Assembly: GCF_012849555.1 (NCBI RefSeq) | Contig: NZ_CP051685.1 | Span: 2,976,001 to 3,040,000 of the forward strand | Length of the DNA: 64,000 nucleotides | From: Massilia forsythiae | GTDB lineage: Bacteria > Pseudomonadota > Gammaproteobacteria > Burkholderiales > Burkholderiaceae_D | Direction of reading: 5' to 3' | Part shown: positions 50,274-58,213 of the stretch, in pieces | How the letters are laid out: the number at the start of each line of letters is the position of its first letter | Numbering within the stretch: the first letter of the stretch is position 1 | Position numbers and translations under genes: made by a program | Notes under the pieces: model-generated | What the model was told of the DNA's origin: nothing | Database searches by the model: none | The model's input: only the letters and a program-made list of their open reading frames with translations

Positions 50274-50456
50274 TCAGTAACTGGTCCAGCTCTGCGGAAT
50301 GTCGATCTGGCCAGCCTGGGCCGCCTGCGCATAGGCGCGCATCTCGGCAACCACGGCTTCCATCTGTTCGGCGCCCGGATTCAGCAGGAAACCCTTCACG
50401 CGCTCCTGCAGGGCGGCTTGCTGGTCGCGCCATTCATAACGTGCGGCATTGCTCAT
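50274..50456 (-). CDS. Small protein of unknown function
   Basis: A 60-residue soluble protein (MSNAARYEWRDQQAALQERV start), mostly helical by composition, ending in QIDIPQSWTSY. AAGGGGA lies just before the ATG and a terminator follows, so it looks like a real single-gene transcript. No family recognised. Confidence 0.65.
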   Translation of the reverse strand: MSNAARYEWRDQQAALQERVKGFLLNPGAEQMEAVVAEMRAYAQAAQAGQIDIPQSWTSY

Positions 50457-50596
50457 TCAAATCCCCTTCTTGCACCAACCGTGCTCGATATCTTATTTTT
50501 GATGACAGTTCACCGAAAGACGCCAGCATACTCCGCTCAGCGGAAAATGCTCGGTACGATACCGTACATAAAGAAACAGTTCGGGCATGAACCGTT

Positions 50597-51259
50597 TCAA
50601 CACGGTAACACACTCCGGTAGAACAGATCGAGCCGCCGTTCCAGTTCGCGCCGCGCCGTCTCCGCAGGTATGGCCTCTTGCGGACGCATGAAGCTCATCA
50701 TTTGCTCGCCGGCGATGCAGGTCATCAGGTAGCCCGGCAGCAAATCGACCGGCACGTCCGGGCGCAGTTGGGCGCGGATGTCGGGACGGCTGAAGAAGCG
50801 CAGCAGCATCTCGCGCGTCTGGCGCGGGCCGCCGTTCCAGAACGCTTCCGCCAGTTCCGGATTCGACGGCGCCTCGGACAGCACGACGCGCTGCATGTCG
50901 ATCACTTCCTGCGACACCAGCAGGTCGTGCATCCGGTGCGCGAACTCGTCCACGACCTCCTTCAGGGGACGGGTATCGGCATCCATCTGCTGGCCGCCGA
51001 AAAAGCGGTCGCGCTTGGCGGCCAGCACCGCGTGCAGCAGGCCGGTCTTGCCGCCGAACTTCACGTAGATGGTGCGCACCGCGACGTGGGCGGCGCGTGC
51101 GATCGATTCCAGGCTGGTCTTGGTGTAGCCGTTCTTCAGGAACAGCATGCCGGCGGTGTGCAGCAGTTCATGCATGCGCGCCTCGACTTCGCAGGCCTTG
51201 GGGCGCCCGGCCGCCTTGCCGCCGGGGCAGTCGGCGGCGTCTTGCATTGATTTTTCCAT
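50597..51259 (-). CDS. TetR/AcrR-family repressor of the efflux operon
   Basis: A 220-residue TetR-type regulator. DNA-binding domain (about 28-75: LHTAGMLFLKNGYTKTSLES, IARAAHVAVRTIYVKFGGK) followed by a ligand-binding C-terminal domain with the AcrR_C-like LLRFFSRPDIRAQLRPDV region. Start choices are GTG 51265, ATG 51259 and ATG 51247; ATG 51259 is used. It is divergent from the EmrA-EmrB-OMF operon, and two palindromes flank that operon's promoter, so it most likely represses the pump and itself until a toxic ligand binds. Confidence 0.93.
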   Translation of the reverse strand: MEKSMQDAADCPGGKAAGRPKACEVEARMHELLHTAGMLFLKNGYTKTSLESIARAAHVAVRTIYVKFGGKTGLLHAVLAAKRDRFFGGQQMDADTRPLKEVVDEFAHRMHDLLVSQEVIDMQRVVLSEAPSNPELAEAFWNGGPRQTREMLLRFFSRPDIRAQLRPDVPVDLLPGYLMTCIAGEQMMSFMRPQEAIPAETARRELERRLDLFYRSVLPC

Positions 51260-51281
51260 GGCCACACTCTAGTGCACTTCA

Positions 51282-51305
51282 AAATGAAATGCAACCGTTT
51301 CATTT
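51282..51305. promoter_or_regulatory. Candidate TetR operator 1
   Basis: A perfect inverted repeat AAATGAAA - 8 nt - TTTCATTT, between the divergent repressor and pump genes, ending just before the -35 box of the pump promoter. Confidence 0.7.
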
Positions 51306-51306
51306 C

Positions 51307-51335
51307 TTGACTTCGCACAGGCTTTGGCGAATAAT
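51307..51335 (+). promoter_or_regulatory. Promoter of the efflux operon
   Basis: -35 TTGACT (51307-51312), a 17-nt spacer, -10 AATAAT (51330-51335). Start predicted near 51342, 35 nt before the ATG. Confidence 0.75.
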
Positions 51336-51337
51336 GG

Positions 51338-51349
51338 AATGAGTTCATT
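51338..51349. promoter_or_regulatory. Candidate TetR operator 2
   Basis: AATGA-GT-TCATT at the predicted transcription start, sharing the TGA/TCATTT half-site with operator 1. Together the two sites would sandwich the promoter. Confidence 0.5.
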
Positions 51350-51376
51350 TCATTTTCCTTTCTTCGGAGCCGCTTC

Positions 51377-52624
51377 ATGTCAGATTCGCAAACCCCGGTC
51401 GCGCAGAAACCGTCGCCTGCACCGCAAGCAGGCGCGCCCGGCGTGGGAGCGCCCGCGGGCGCCGCACCTGCCCCCGCCAACGGGAGCAAGGGACCGCCGA
51501 AGCGCGTGCTGATCGTGGTCGGCCTGATCGCCGTCGCTGCGCTGGGCGCCGGCGGCCGCATGTGGTACCGCAGCCATAACTTCGTCGATACCGAGAACGC
51601 CTACGTCAGCGGGCACGTGCACCCGGTGTCGGCGCGCATCCCGGGCGTGGTCACCAAGGTGCTGTTCGACGACAACCAGATGGTGCAGGCCGGCCAGGTG
51701 CTGGCCGAGCTGGACCCGGCCGACCAGGGCGTCAAGGTCGAGCAGATCAAGGCGCAGATCACCAGCGTGCAGCAGCAGATCGTGCAGGGCGACGCCGCCA
51801 TCGAGCAGGCCAGGGCGCAAGCGTCCGCCGCCGGCGCCCAGGTGGTGCAGGCGCAGGCCAACCTGGTGCGCGCGCGCCAGGACGCCGAGCGCTTCGGCCA
51901 GCTGTACAACACCCAGATGAAGGCGGTCTCGAAGGCCGAAGTGGATGCCGCCACCGCCGCGCGCGCCGGCGCCACCGCCGACGTCACCGCGCGGCGCGAC
52001 AACGCCAGCGCCGCCAAGGCGCAGATCGCCGCCGCCACCTCGGCGCGCGACGTGCTCAAGGCGCAGGTGCAGGTGCTGCAGGCGCAGCTCAAGGATGCCC
52101 AGCAGCAGTTCGGCTACAACCGCATCGTGGCGCCGGTCGCCGGCCGCATCGGCAAGCGCAGCGTGGAAGTCGGCGCGCGCATCCAGCCGGGCCAGCAGCT
52201 GGCTGCCATCGTGCAGGACGACGTCTGGATCACCGCCAACTTCAAGGAAACGCAATTGCCGGGCTTGACGCCGGGCCAGGCGGTCAAGATCGAGGTCGAC
52301 GCGCTGCCGGACCACGAGCTGGTCGGCCGCGTGGACAGCTTCGCGCCGGCCTCGGGCAACCAGTTCGCGCTGCTGCCGGCGGATAACGCCACCGGCAACT
52401 TCACCAAGATCGTCCAGCGCGTGCCGGTCAAGATCACCTTCCGTCCGGAAGACCTGCAGAAGTATTCGGGCCGCCTGGTGCCGGGCATGTCGACCGTGGT
52501 CGAGATCGACCTGCGCCAGGACAAGCCGCGGCAGGCGCAGCCGGCCCGCACCGCGGCCGGCACCACCACGACCACCACCACCACCACGACGACCGCGGCC
52601 ACTACTGCCGCCGCCGCCCGCTAA
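51377..52624 (+). CDS. emrA: EmrA-type membrane-fusion (HlyD family) efflux protein
   Basis: A 415-residue periplasmic adaptor. Pro/Ala-rich cytoplasmic N-terminus, one membrane segment (about 40-60), a biotinyl-lipoyl-like domain (VSARIPGVVTKVLFDDNQMV), a long alpha-hairpin (about 110-240, many Ala/Gln) and a beta-barrel domain (ITANFKETQLPGLTPGQAVK). The C-terminal tail is a run of Thr then Ala from ACC/ACG repeats, likely slippage-prone. It links EmrB to the outer-membrane factor. It lies 9 nt before emrB. Confidence 0.94.
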   Translation: MSDSQTPVAQKPSPAPQAGAPGVGAPAGAAPAPANGSKGPPKRVLIVVGLIAVAALGAGGRMWYRSHNFVDTENAYVSGHVHPVSARIPGVVTKVLFDDNQMVQAGQVLAELDPADQGVKVEQIKAQITSVQQQIVQGDAAIEQARAQASAAGAQVVQAQANLVRARQDAERFGQLYNTQMKAVSKAEVDAATAARAGATADVTARRDNASAAKAQIAAATSARDVLKAQVQVLQAQLKDAQQQFGYNRIVAPVAGRIGKRSVEVGARIQPGQQLAAIVQDDVWITANFKETQLPGLTPGQAVKIEVDALPDHELVGRVDSFAPASGNQFALLPADNATGNFTKIVQRVPVKITFRPEDLQKYSGRLVPGMSTVVEIDLRQDKPRQAQPARTAAGTTTTTTTTTTTAATTAAAAR

Positions 52625-52633
52625 GGACCGAGC

Positions 52634-54241
52634 ATGAGCAGTTCCACCAAGCCGGCGGTCCAGCACGGCCCGCCGGGCGCCCCGGCCAACGGCGCGCGCA
52701 TCGACGCCCGCACCTGGATCGCGGTGATGGCCGGCATGCTGGGCGCCTTCATGGCGGTGCTCGACATCCAGATCACCAACTCCTCGCTGCGCGACATCCT
52801 GGGCAGCCTGTCGGCCACCCAGGAAGAGGGTTCCTGGATCTCGACCGCCTACCTGTGCGCCGAGATCGTGGTGATCCCGATGACCGCGCTGTTCGTGCGC
52901 GCCTTCGGCCAGCGCCGCTACCTGATGGGCACCACCGCGCTGTTCCTGGTGTTCTCGACCCTGTGCGGCGCCGCCTGGAACCTGCAGAGCATGATCGCCT
53001 TCCGCATGCTGCAGGGTTTCACCGGCGGCGCCCTGATCCCGATGGCGATGACGCTGGTGATGACGCGCCTGCCCCCGGCCAAGCGCGCGGTCGGCATGGC
53101 CATGTTCGGCCTCACCGCCACGCTGGCGCCGGCGATGGGCCCGACCCTGGGAGGCTACCTCACCGAGCTGTACGGCTGGCCGTCGATCTTCTACATCAAC
53201 TGGGTGCCGGGCGTGCTGCTGATCGCCGGCATGTACTGGGGCATCGACCGCGAGCCGATGAACGTGCGCGAACTGCTCAAGGCCGACTGGCTCGGCATCG
53301 CCTTCATGGCGGTGGGACTGGCCAGCCTGACCATCTTCCTGGAAGAGGGCAACTCGAAGGACTGGTTCGATTCCAGCTTCATCATCACCTTCGCTTCGCT
53401 GGCGCTGGTCGGCATCCTGGGCTGGATCGTGATCGGCTTCTGGCGCCAGAACCCGTTCGTCAACCTGCGCCTGTACGGGCAACGCAACTTCCTGGTGGCG
53501 ACCATGCTGTCGGCGGTGATCGGCATGGGCCTGTACGGCTCGTCGTACCTGCTGCCCCTGTTCCTGGGCCAGATCGCCGGTTATTCGCCGATGCAGATCG
53601 GCGAGGTGATCGCCTGGATGGGCCTGCCGCAGCTGTTCGTGATGCCGTTCGTGGCGCCGCTGTCGCAGCGCGTCGACAACCGCCTGCTGTGCATGTTCGG
53701 CCTGCTGCTGTTCGGCGGCTCGTGCCTGATGAACGCCTACATGGACGCCAGCACCGGCTACGACCAGCTGATGGTGTCGCAGGTGATCCGCGCCATCGGC
53801 CAGCCGTTCGTGATGCTGACGCTGTCGAACTTCGCCATGAACGGCGTGCAGCCGAAGGACATGCCGTCGGCCTCCAGCCTGTTCAACATGACGCGCAACC
53901 TGGGCGGCTCGGTCGGCATCGCGCTGCTGGCGACCTCGCTGACCAACCGCGAGCACTTCCATTCGGCGCGCCTGGGCGAATCGGTGTCGCTGGCGGCGTC
54001 CGCCACGCAAAGCCGCCTGGACGCCTTGACGCAAGCCTTCATCGGCAACGGCATCGACCCGGCCACCGCGGCCAACCAGGCGATCGCCGCGGTCGACCGC
54101 ATCGTGCGGCGCGAATCGTTCGTGATGGCCTACAACGACGGCTTCTGGATCGTCGGCGTGATCCTGATCGGCGCCATCGTGCCGCTGTGGTTCGCCGACA
54201 AGGTCAAGTCGCCGGGCGGCGCGGGCGGGGGCGGGCACTGA
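52634..54241 (+). CDS. emrB: EmrB-type DHA2-family MFS multidrug exporter
   Basis: A 535-residue inner-membrane antiporter with 14 predicted membrane segments. Start region RTWIAVMAGMLGAFMAVLDI with the DHA2 TM1 motif, QEEGSWISTAYLCAEIV, motif A-like region near VRAFGQRRYLMG, and motif C ATLAPAMGPTLGGYL. The second gene of the efflux operon, forming a tripartite pump with EmrA and the outer-membrane factor. The ATG follows AAGGACCGAGC. Confidence 0.95.
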   Translation: MSSSTKPAVQHGPPGAPANGARIDARTWIAVMAGMLGAFMAVLDIQITNSSLRDILGSLSATQEEGSWISTAYLCAEIVVIPMTALFVRAFGQRRYLMGTTALFLVFSTLCGAAWNLQSMIAFRMLQGFTGGALIPMAMTLVMTRLPPAKRAVGMAMFGLTATLAPAMGPTLGGYLTELYGWPSIFYINWVPGVLLIAGMYWGIDREPMNVRELLKADWLGIAFMAVGLASLTIFLEEGNSKDWFDSSFIITFASLALVGILGWIVIGFWRQNPFVNLRLYGQRNFLVATMLSAVIGMGLYGSSYLLPLFLGQIAGYSPMQIGEVIAWMGLPQLFVMPFVAPLSQRVDNRLLCMFGLLLFGGSCLMNAYMDASTGYDQLMVSQVIRAIGQPFVMLTLSNFAMNGVQPKDMPSASSLFNMTRNLGGSVGIALLATSLTNREHFHSARLGESVSLAASATQSRLDALTQAFIGNGIDPATAANQAIAAVDRIVRRESFVMAYNDGFWIVGVILIGAIVPLWFADKVKSPGGAGGGGH

Positions 54242-54275
54242 TCGCCACATAGTCACGCGACCTACGCACACCATA

Positions 54276-54330
54276 CGTCGTCCCCGCGCAGGCGGGAACA
54301 GTGCATTGCACTGTTCCCCCCATGCCGAGC
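54276..54330 (+). repeat. REP element with a different hairpin extension
   Basis: REP core CGTCGTCCCCGCGCAG followed by an inverted repeat with 12-bp arms GGGAACAGTGCA / TGCACTGTTCCC around one T, then CCCATGCCGAGC. The flanks match those of 5661-5728 but the hairpin sequence differs. It lies between emrB and the outer-membrane-factor gene. Confidence 0.88.
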
Positions 54331-54370
54331 TTCCACGGCCACGGTAACGACGGAACAGGAAACTCTTCCA

Positions 54371-55951
54371 ATGAAAAATACGATGTTCAAGCCAGCCATC
54401 CACACCGCCATCGCCGCCGCCACTGCCGCATTGCTGTCCGCCTGCGGCACCGTCGGCCCGAATTTCACGGCCCCGCAAGCCGCCGTCACGCCGGCCTACC
54501 GCCACGCCGAGGCCGCGCAGCAGGACAATGCGCGCCTGCCGGCCGACTGGTGGACCGTGTTCAACGACGCCACCCTCGACGGACTCGAGCGCCGCGCCCT
54601 GCACGACAATCCCAACGTGCGCGCCGCCGCCCAGCGCCTGCTGCAGGCGCAGGCGCAACTGGGCGTCACGCGCGCCGGCCAGTTGCCGTCGCTGAGCGTG
54701 TCGGCCGGCGTATCGAACCAGCGCACCTCGGCCGAGACCTCGACCGGCCTGGCGCTGGGCCACCGCGCAATCGAGGGCAACAACTATTCGATCGGCGCCA
54801 ATTTCTCCTATGAGCTGGACCTGTGGGGGCGCGTGCGGCGCGTGGTCGAAGCCTCCGATGCCCAGGCGCTGGCGGCCCAGGACGACCGCGACGGCGTGCT
54901 GCTGATGCTGTCCGGCCAGGTGGCGTCCGGCTACTGGCAGCTGCGCGGCCTGGACGCCGAGATGGCGATCCTGCGCAACGCGCTGGCCACCCGGCGCGAA
55001 TCGCAGGAACTGATCGAGGCGCGCTTCAACGCCGGCCTGTCGAACGAGCTGGACGTCTCGCGCACGCGCATCGAACGCGCCAACGCCGAAGCCGACCTGC
55101 ACGAGGTGCAGCGCCAGCGCGACGCGCTGGAGCACGCGCTGGCGGTGCTGGTGGGCGCGTCGCCGAGCGTGCCGCTGCTGGCGCAGGCGGATGCGGGCGC
55201 CGCCGCGGCGCAGGGCAGCGCGGTGGCCGCCAACGGCGACGCCGGCAACACCAGCAGCGCCATGGCGAACGCCGAAGCCACCACCGCCGCCAACGCCAAC
55301 ATCGCCGCCACGCTGCCGCTGCCGCCCACGATCCCGGTCGGCCTGCCGGCCAGCCTGCTGGGCCAGCGCCCGGACCTGGCCTCCAGCGTGGCGATCCTGA
55401 AATCGTTCAACGCCCAGGTCGGCGTGGCCGAGGGCGCGTTCTATCCGGCGCTGTCCCTGACCGGCAACTACGGCTATGCGTCGGAAAGCCTGCGCGACCT
55501 GGCGCAGGGCAGCGCGCGCCAGTTCTCGTTCGGACCGCTGGCGCTGTCGCTGCCGGTGTTCGACGCCGGCCGCAACCGCGCCAACCTGAATCTGGCGCGC
55601 GCCCGCTACGACGAGGCGGTGGCGAACCACGAAGTGCGCTTGCTGACCGCACTGCGCGAAGTCGAGGATGCGCTGTCCGACGTGCGCCAGCGCCAGCAGC
55701 AGGGCGACGTGCAGGCGCAAGCCCAGCAGGCCGCGGCGCGCGCGCTGCTGGTGGCGCAGGCGCGCTACGACCGCGGCGTGTCCACTTACCTGGACGTTAC
55801 CGACGCCCAGCGCAGCACGCTGGCGGCCGACCGCGCCGCGATCCAGATCCGCACCCAGCGCCTGGTCGCCGCCGTGTCGGTGGCGCGCGCACTGGGCGGC
55901 GGCTGGTCGCAGGGCAAGCCGGAAGCGACGATTGCCAGGGCGGGGAATTAA
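54371..55951 (+). CDS. Outer-membrane efflux factor (NodT/OprM family lipoprotein)
   Basis: A 526-residue TolC-like trimeric channel subunit. The N-terminal signal ends in a lipobox LLSAC (Cys22), followed by GTVGPNFTAPQAAVTPAY typical of the NodT group. Two outer-membrane-efflux repeats follow; motifs include WWTVFNDATLDGLERRAL and GQRPDLASSVAIL. An Ala/Asn/Thr-rich insertion (about 275-315) is unusual. AGGAAACTCTTCC precedes the ATG. It completes the EmrAB tripartite pump. Confidence 0.95.
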   Translation: MKNTMFKPAIHTAIAAATAALLSACGTVGPNFTAPQAAVTPAYRHAEAAQQDNARLPADWWTVFNDATLDGLERRALHDNPNVRAAAQRLLQAQAQLGVTRAGQLPSLSVSAGVSNQRTSAETSTGLALGHRAIEGNNYSIGANFSYELDLWGRVRRVVEASDAQALAAQDDRDGVLLMLSGQVASGYWQLRGLDAEMAILRNALATRRESQELIEARFNAGLSNELDVSRTRIERANAEADLHEVQRQRDALEHALAVLVGASPSVPLLAQADAGAAAAQGSAVAANGDAGNTSSAMANAEATTAANANIAATLPLPPTIPVGLPASLLGQRPDLASSVAILKSFNAQVGVAEGAFYPALSLTGNYGYASESLRDLAQGSARQFSFGPLALSLPVFDAGRNRANLNLARARYDEAVANHEVRLLTALREVEDALSDVRQRQQQGDVQAQAQQAAARALLVAQARYDRGVSTYLDVTDAQRSTLAADRAAIQIRTQRLVAAVSVARALGGGWSQGKPEATIARAGN

Positions 55952-56000
55952 GCGGCAATCAAGCGGGTAATCAAGCTTCCCGTTCACCGCCGACAGACGC

Positions 56001-56128
56001 ACGTCGTCCCCGCGAAGGCGGGGACCCATGCTAGGTATCATAAGTCGATACATCAAAGTAAACGACAGTCTTGAGAAAGGCGGGGTTGGTTACTCAGCAT
56101 GGGTCCCCGCCTGCGCGGGGACGACGGT
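56001..56128. repeat. REPIN
   Basis: A forward REP (56001-56032) and a reverse REP (56096-56128) with a 63-nt spacer, in the gap after the efflux operon. The spacer includes AAGTCGATA, also found in the spacer of the pair at 36612-36740. Confidence 0.9.
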
Positions 56129-56158
56129 GCTGCTGGTGGCGCAAGGTGTGATTCCCGC

Positions 56159-56242
56159 GCCAAGCTGCCTGCTTGGCCCCCAAGCAATATCGCATCTCTC
56201 GCCAAGCTGCCCGCCCGGCTCCCCAGCAATATCGCATCCCCC
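56159..56242 (+). repeat. Two imperfect 42-bp tandem units
   Basis: Units 56159-56200 and 56201-56242 share GCCAAGCTGCC and AGCAATATCGCATC. Located just upstream of the metallopeptidase gene, within a 342-base gap (55952-56293) that otherwise holds only the REPIN. Confidence 0.8.
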
Positions 56243-56293
56243 GCCTGAACCGGATTACAATCCCCCGATCGTAACCCCCGTCCAAGGCATCCC

Positions 56294-58072
56294 ATGAAGA
56301 AGCGCTTCGTTCCCCTGCTGCTGGCCGCCGCCGTCGGCACGGCCGCCACCGCCTTTGCCCAGGTGCCAGCGGCACCCGCGCCATCCACCGCAGCCGGCGC
56401 GCCGCCTTCGGTCGACGCCCTGAACGCAATGGCCAAACGCTTCGCGCCGGTCGACCTGACCGCAGACACCAGCAACCTCTCCAGCGGCGACCGCGTCGCC
56501 ATCGCCAAGCTGATCGAAGCGGCGCGCATCGTCGACACGCTGCAGCTGCGCCAGCGCTGGTCCGGCAACCCGGCGCTGTGGACGGCGCTGCTGAAGGACA
56601 CCACGCCGCTGGGCAAGGCGCGGCGCGAGTACTTCTGGCTGAACAAGGGGCCATGGTCGATCCTCGACGGCAACCGCTCGTTCATGCCGGCCGAATATGC
56701 CGGCATCCGCATCCCGGCCGAGAAGCCGGCGGGCGCCGATTTCTACCCGGAAGGCGCGAGCAAGCAGGCGCTGGAAACCTGGATGAATGCGCTGCCGGCC
56801 AGGGACAAGGAACAGGCACAGTGGTTCTTCACGACGATCCGTGACAATAAGGGCGGCAAGGGCGCCGCCCAGTTCAAGATCGTCAAGTATGCCGACGAGT
56901 ACCGTACCGAACTGCAGCAACTGTCGAAGCTGCTGAAGGAAGCCGCCGCCGCCACCGGCAACGCCTCGCTCAAGAAATTCCTGAACCTGCGCGCCGACGC
57001 CTTCCTTTCCAACGATTACCTGGCGTCCGACTTCGCCTGGATGGACCTCGATTCCCCGGTCGACGTCACCATCGGCCCGTACGAGACCTACAACGACGAG
57101 CTGTTCGGCTACAAGGCTGCGTTCGAGGCCTACGTGAACGTGCGCGACCAGAAGGAAACCGCCAAGCTGGACTTCTTCGGCCAGCACCTGCAGGAGCTGG
57201 AAAACAACCTGCCGCTGGAGGCGAAATACCGCAATCCGAAGGTGGGCGCGATCGCGCCGATGGTGGTGGTCAACCAGGTGTACGGCGCCGGCGACGGCAA
57301 CATGGGCGTGCAGACCGCGGCCTACAACCTGCCCAACGACGAGCGCATCATCCGCCAGCGCGGTTCCAAGCGCGTGATGCTCAAGAACGTCCAGGAAGCC
57401 AAGTTCGAGGCCACCTTGAGCCCGATCTCGAAGCTGGTACTGCGCGCGGACGAGCAAAAGGAGCTCGACTTCGACGCTTTCTTCACCCACATCCTGGCCC
57501 ACGAGATCATGCACGGCCTCGGCCCGCACGCCACCACCGGCAAGGACGGCAAGCCGTCGACCCCGCGCCAGGATTTGAAGGATGCCTATTCGACCATCGA
57601 GGAAGCCAAGGCCGATGTCACCGGGTTGTGGGCGCTGGCCTACATGATGGACAAAGGACAACTCAAGAATTCGCTGGGGCAGGGCGCCGCCGCCGAGCGC
57701 AAGCTGTACGTGACATTCCTGGCCTCGGCCTTCCGCACGCTGCACTTCGGCCTGACCGATTCGCACGCGCGCGGCATGGCGATCCAGGTGAACTACCTGC
57801 TCGACAAGGGCGGCTTCGTGTCGCACGGCGACGGCACCTTCTCGGTCGACTACGGCAAGATCAAGGGTGCCGTGGCCGACCTCGACCGCGAGTTCCTGAC
57901 CATCGAGGCCACCGGCGACTATGCGCGCGCCCAGGCGCTGATGCAGCGCTACGTGGTGATTCGCCCCGACGTGCAGAAGGCGCTCGACAAGATGAAGGCG
58001 GTGCCGAACGATATCCGCCCGACATTCGTGACTGCCGCCAGGGTGGCGCCACGCAAGTGGACCTTGAGGTGA
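56294..58072 (+). CDS. Exported M49-like zinc metallopeptidase
   Basis: A 592-residue periplasmic or secreted protein. Signal peptide 1-22 (ending TAFA). Zinc site HEIMHGLGPH with His403, Glu404 and His407, and the downstream EEAKADV (Glu436, Glu437, Asp441), the pattern of the dipeptidyl-peptidase III (M49) family. Classical M49 has HExxGH; here it is the shorter HExxH, as in the bacterial secreted branch. Substrate unknown, probably oligopeptides. No operon partner. A hairpin follows at 58079-58103. Confidence 0.88.
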   Translation: MKKRFVPLLLAAAVGTAATAFAQVPAAPAPSTAAGAPPSVDALNAMAKRFAPVDLTADTSNLSSGDRVAIAKLIEAARIVDTLQLRQRWSGNPALWTALLKDTTPLGKARREYFWLNKGPWSILDGNRSFMPAEYAGIRIPAEKPAGADFYPEGASKQALETWMNALPARDKEQAQWFFTTIRDNKGGKGAAQFKIVKYADEYRTELQQLSKLLKEAAAATGNASLKKFLNLRADAFLSNDYLASDFAWMDLDSPVDVTIGPYETYNDELFGYKAAFEAYVNVRDQKETAKLDFFGQHLQELENNLPLEAKYRNPKVGAIAPMVVVNQVYGAGDGNMGVQTAAYNLPNDERIIRQRGSKRVMLKNVQEAKFEATLSPISKLVLRADEQKELDFDAFFTHILAHEIMHGLGPHATTGKDGKPSTPRQDLKDAYSTIEEAKADVTGLWALAYMMDKGQLKNSLGQGAAAERKLYVTFLASAFRTLHFGLTDSHARGMAIQVNYLLDKGGFVSHGDGTFSVDYGKIKGAVADLDREFLTIEATGDYARAQALMQRYVVIRPDVQKALDKMKAVPNDIRPTFVTAARVAPRKWTLR

Positions 58073-58078
58073 TGTGAT

Positions 58079-58103
58079 ACGGCAACACCAACCGTGTTGC
58101 CGT
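58079..58103. terminator. Hairpin after the metallopeptidase gene
   Basis: A 10-bp perfect stem ACGGCAACAC / GTGTTGCCGT around CAACC, starting 7 nt after the stop codon. No U run follows, so it may stabilise the 3' end rather than terminate. Confidence 0.5.
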
Positions 58104-58213
58104 AAAACATGCAGTGTTGGCTTATGCTATAGTCGTTGAAGTTGCCCCTTGGAAATCAAGTGGGTAAATGCGCCCGGATCGCCGACTCCGGATCCCACTT
58201 CATCGACTACACA

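Noticed and set aside
51380..56056. 1558-codon open frame on the minus strand across the efflux operon
   Set aside because: His/Gln/Ala/Arg-rich nonsense composition typical of reversed high-GC genes; it spans three genes that are clear on the plus strand.
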